From Desulfobacterium sp. (lineage in GTDB: Bacteria; Desulfobacterota; Desulfobacteria; Desulfobacterales; Desulfobacteraceae), in the NCBI GenBank assembly GCA_016342325.1, contig JAEINR010000020.1, positions 1 to 64,000 of the forward strand: a DNA stretch of 64,000 nucleotides. Direction: 5' to 3'. Position 1 is the stretch's first letter, and each line of letters starts with the position of its first letter. Below the pieces are notes generated by a model. It was given only the letters and a program-made list of their open reading frames with translations, searched no databases and was not told the DNA's origin. Positions 63,168 through 64,000 of the stretch are shown piece after piece. Both the position numbers and the translations under genes were made by a program.

Positions 63168-63605
63168 ATGCCATCTTTTGTAATCGCAGAAAAGTGCGAC
63201 GGCTGCAAGGGTGGGGACAAGACTGCATGTATGTATATCTGTCCCAACGACCTGATGGTCCTTGATCCCAACGCAATGAAAGCATACAACCAGGAGCCCG
63301 ATCAGTGCTGGGAATGCTATTCCTGTGTAAAAATTTGTCCTTCCCAGGCTATTGAAGTCAGGGGTTACAATGACTTCGTACCCATGGGCGCAAGCGTAGT
63401 TCCCATGATGGGCACCGAGGACATCATGTGGACCTGTAAGTTCAGAAACGGCGTCGTCAAACGTTTCAAGTTCCCCATCAGAACTACTGCTGAAGGTCAG
63501 GCAAATGCCTACGTGGACCTTAAGGGTAAAGAACTTGGATCTGAGCTTCTCAGCACAGAAGAAGCAGACGGCACAACACTTCCCACTCCCCAGGAGCTGG
63601 CATAG
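63168..63605 (+). CDS. aprB: Adenylylsulfate reductase beta subunit
   Basis: A 145-residue iron-sulfur protein with two [4Fe-4S] clusters: CDGCKGGDKTACMYICPNDL (about residues 10-29) and CWECYSCVKICPSQAIEV (about 47-64). It passes electrons to the FAD subunit AprA for reduction of adenylylsulfate to sulfite. It is preceded by AGGGAGGT. This marks the organism as a sulfate reducer. aprA follows. Confidence 0.97.
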   Translation: MPSFVIAEKCDGCKGGDKTACMYICPNDLMVLDPNAMKAYNQEPDQCWECYSCVKICPSQAIEVRGYNDFVPMGASVVPMMGTEDIMWTCKFRNGVVKRFKFPIRTTAEGQANAYVDLKGKELGSELLSTEEADGTTLPTPQELA

Positions 63606-63663
63606 TTAACGTTGTTATTTATTTTTGAAATAGCTAAAATTACAATTTCTTTGGAGGTATATA

Positions 63664-64000
63664 ATGGCATTACCTAACAAGCCTGTCGGAGAGCTCAAGG
63701 CAGTAAGGGAACCCGAAGTTGACAAAAGGGACGTTGACGTCCTGATCATTGGTGGCGGTATGGCTGCCTGTGGTACGGCATTCGAGATCAAAAAGTGGGC
63801 AGATGATGATACAAAGATTCTTCTTTGTGACAAGGCAGCCCTTGAGAGATCAGGCGCTGTAGCCCAGGGTCTTTCCGCAATCAATACATATATCGGCGAC
63901 AACAAGATCGAAGACTATGTCCGCATGGTCAGAAACGACCTCATGGGCATCGTCCGTGAGGATCTTATCTACGATCTCGGTCGCCACGTTGATGATTCCG
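63664..64000 (+). CDS. aprA: Adenylylsulfate reductase alpha subunit, start only
   Basis: The first 112 residues, with the FAD fold VDVLIIGGGMAACGTAFEI and SGAVAQGLSAINTYIGD. The start ATG at 63664 follows GGAGGTATATA. The gene runs off the window. It is the FAD-containing catalytic subunit of dissimilatory sulfate reduction, working with aprB. Confidence 0.96.
   Translation, partial: MALPNKPVGELKAVREPEVDKRDVDVLIIGGGMAACGTAFEIKKWADDDTKILLCDKAALERSGAVAQGLSAINTYIGDNKIEDYVRMVRNDLMGIVREDLIYDLGRHVDDS

Overview
The window looks like a chromosomal stretch from a sulfate-reducing deltaproteobacterium of the Desulfobacteraceae, close to Desulfobacterium. The right edge carries aprB and the start of aprA (adenylylsulfate reductase). 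Other anaerobe markers are an oxygen-sensitive ribonucleotide reductase (nrdDG), many iron-sulfur and radical-SAM proteins, and molybdopterin-related genes. Most genes are GC-rich. Two low-GC islands (about 6.2-7.9 kb and 22.0-23.7 kb) are tied to transposon remains. The genus-level guess is inference.

Layout: (1) 1-6.0 kb, a branched-chain-type ABC importer (livHMGF) followed by a two-subunit FAD/iron-sulfur amino-acid or amine dehydrogenase. (2) 6.2-10.0 kb, a decayed IS3 transposase, a low-GC MFS gene, and a MarR regulator with an MFS pump behind a clear palindromic operator. (3) 10.1-21.8 kb, NUDIX, nrdDG, alr, a HTH/periplasmic-binding-like regulator, shikimate kinase, mobB, HD phosphohydrolase, an exported protein, panC and a membrane hybrid histidine kinase. 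(4) 22.0-23.7 kb, an IS605-type element with intact tnpB and dead tnpA. (5) 23.7-32.4 kb, signalling: HDIG and GGDEF proteins, then cheA-cheD-HDOD-cheY-cheX-cheB. (6) 32.6-40.8 kb, a PilZ protein, then a cobalamin riboswitch controlling a sodium:solute symporter, an O-methyltransferase fused to DUF2284, and two radical-SAM proteins. This gene order is reminiscent of the bzaC-bzaD-bzaE part of anaerobic benzimidazole (B12 lower ligand) synthesis. (7) 41-62.7 kb, a DUF3141 PHA-synthase-like protein, a metallo-hydrolase, and a long minus-strand information-processing block (rimP-nusA-infB-rbfA-truB-rpsO-pnp; tRNA-Gly; infC-rpmI-rplT-pheS-pheT), then a TadA-like deaminase, dGTPase, two YkgJ-type cysteine-cluster proteins and an SDR. 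(8) 62.9 kb to the end, the aprBA promoter, a long leader and the operon start.

The most notable non-gene signal is a family of five 79-bp repeats (2550, 28028, 30374, 32978, 61092). All are on the plus strand, directly after plus-strand genes, and two of them supply a gene's stop codon. Other highlights are the riboswitch-controlled cassette, an AUA start proposed for infC, a large folded rpsO-pnp spacer, terminator-like hairpins inside the leaders of aprBA and the DUF3141 gene, and a 37-bp duplication of the histidine kinase start region. No CRISPR array or rRNA gene was seen.
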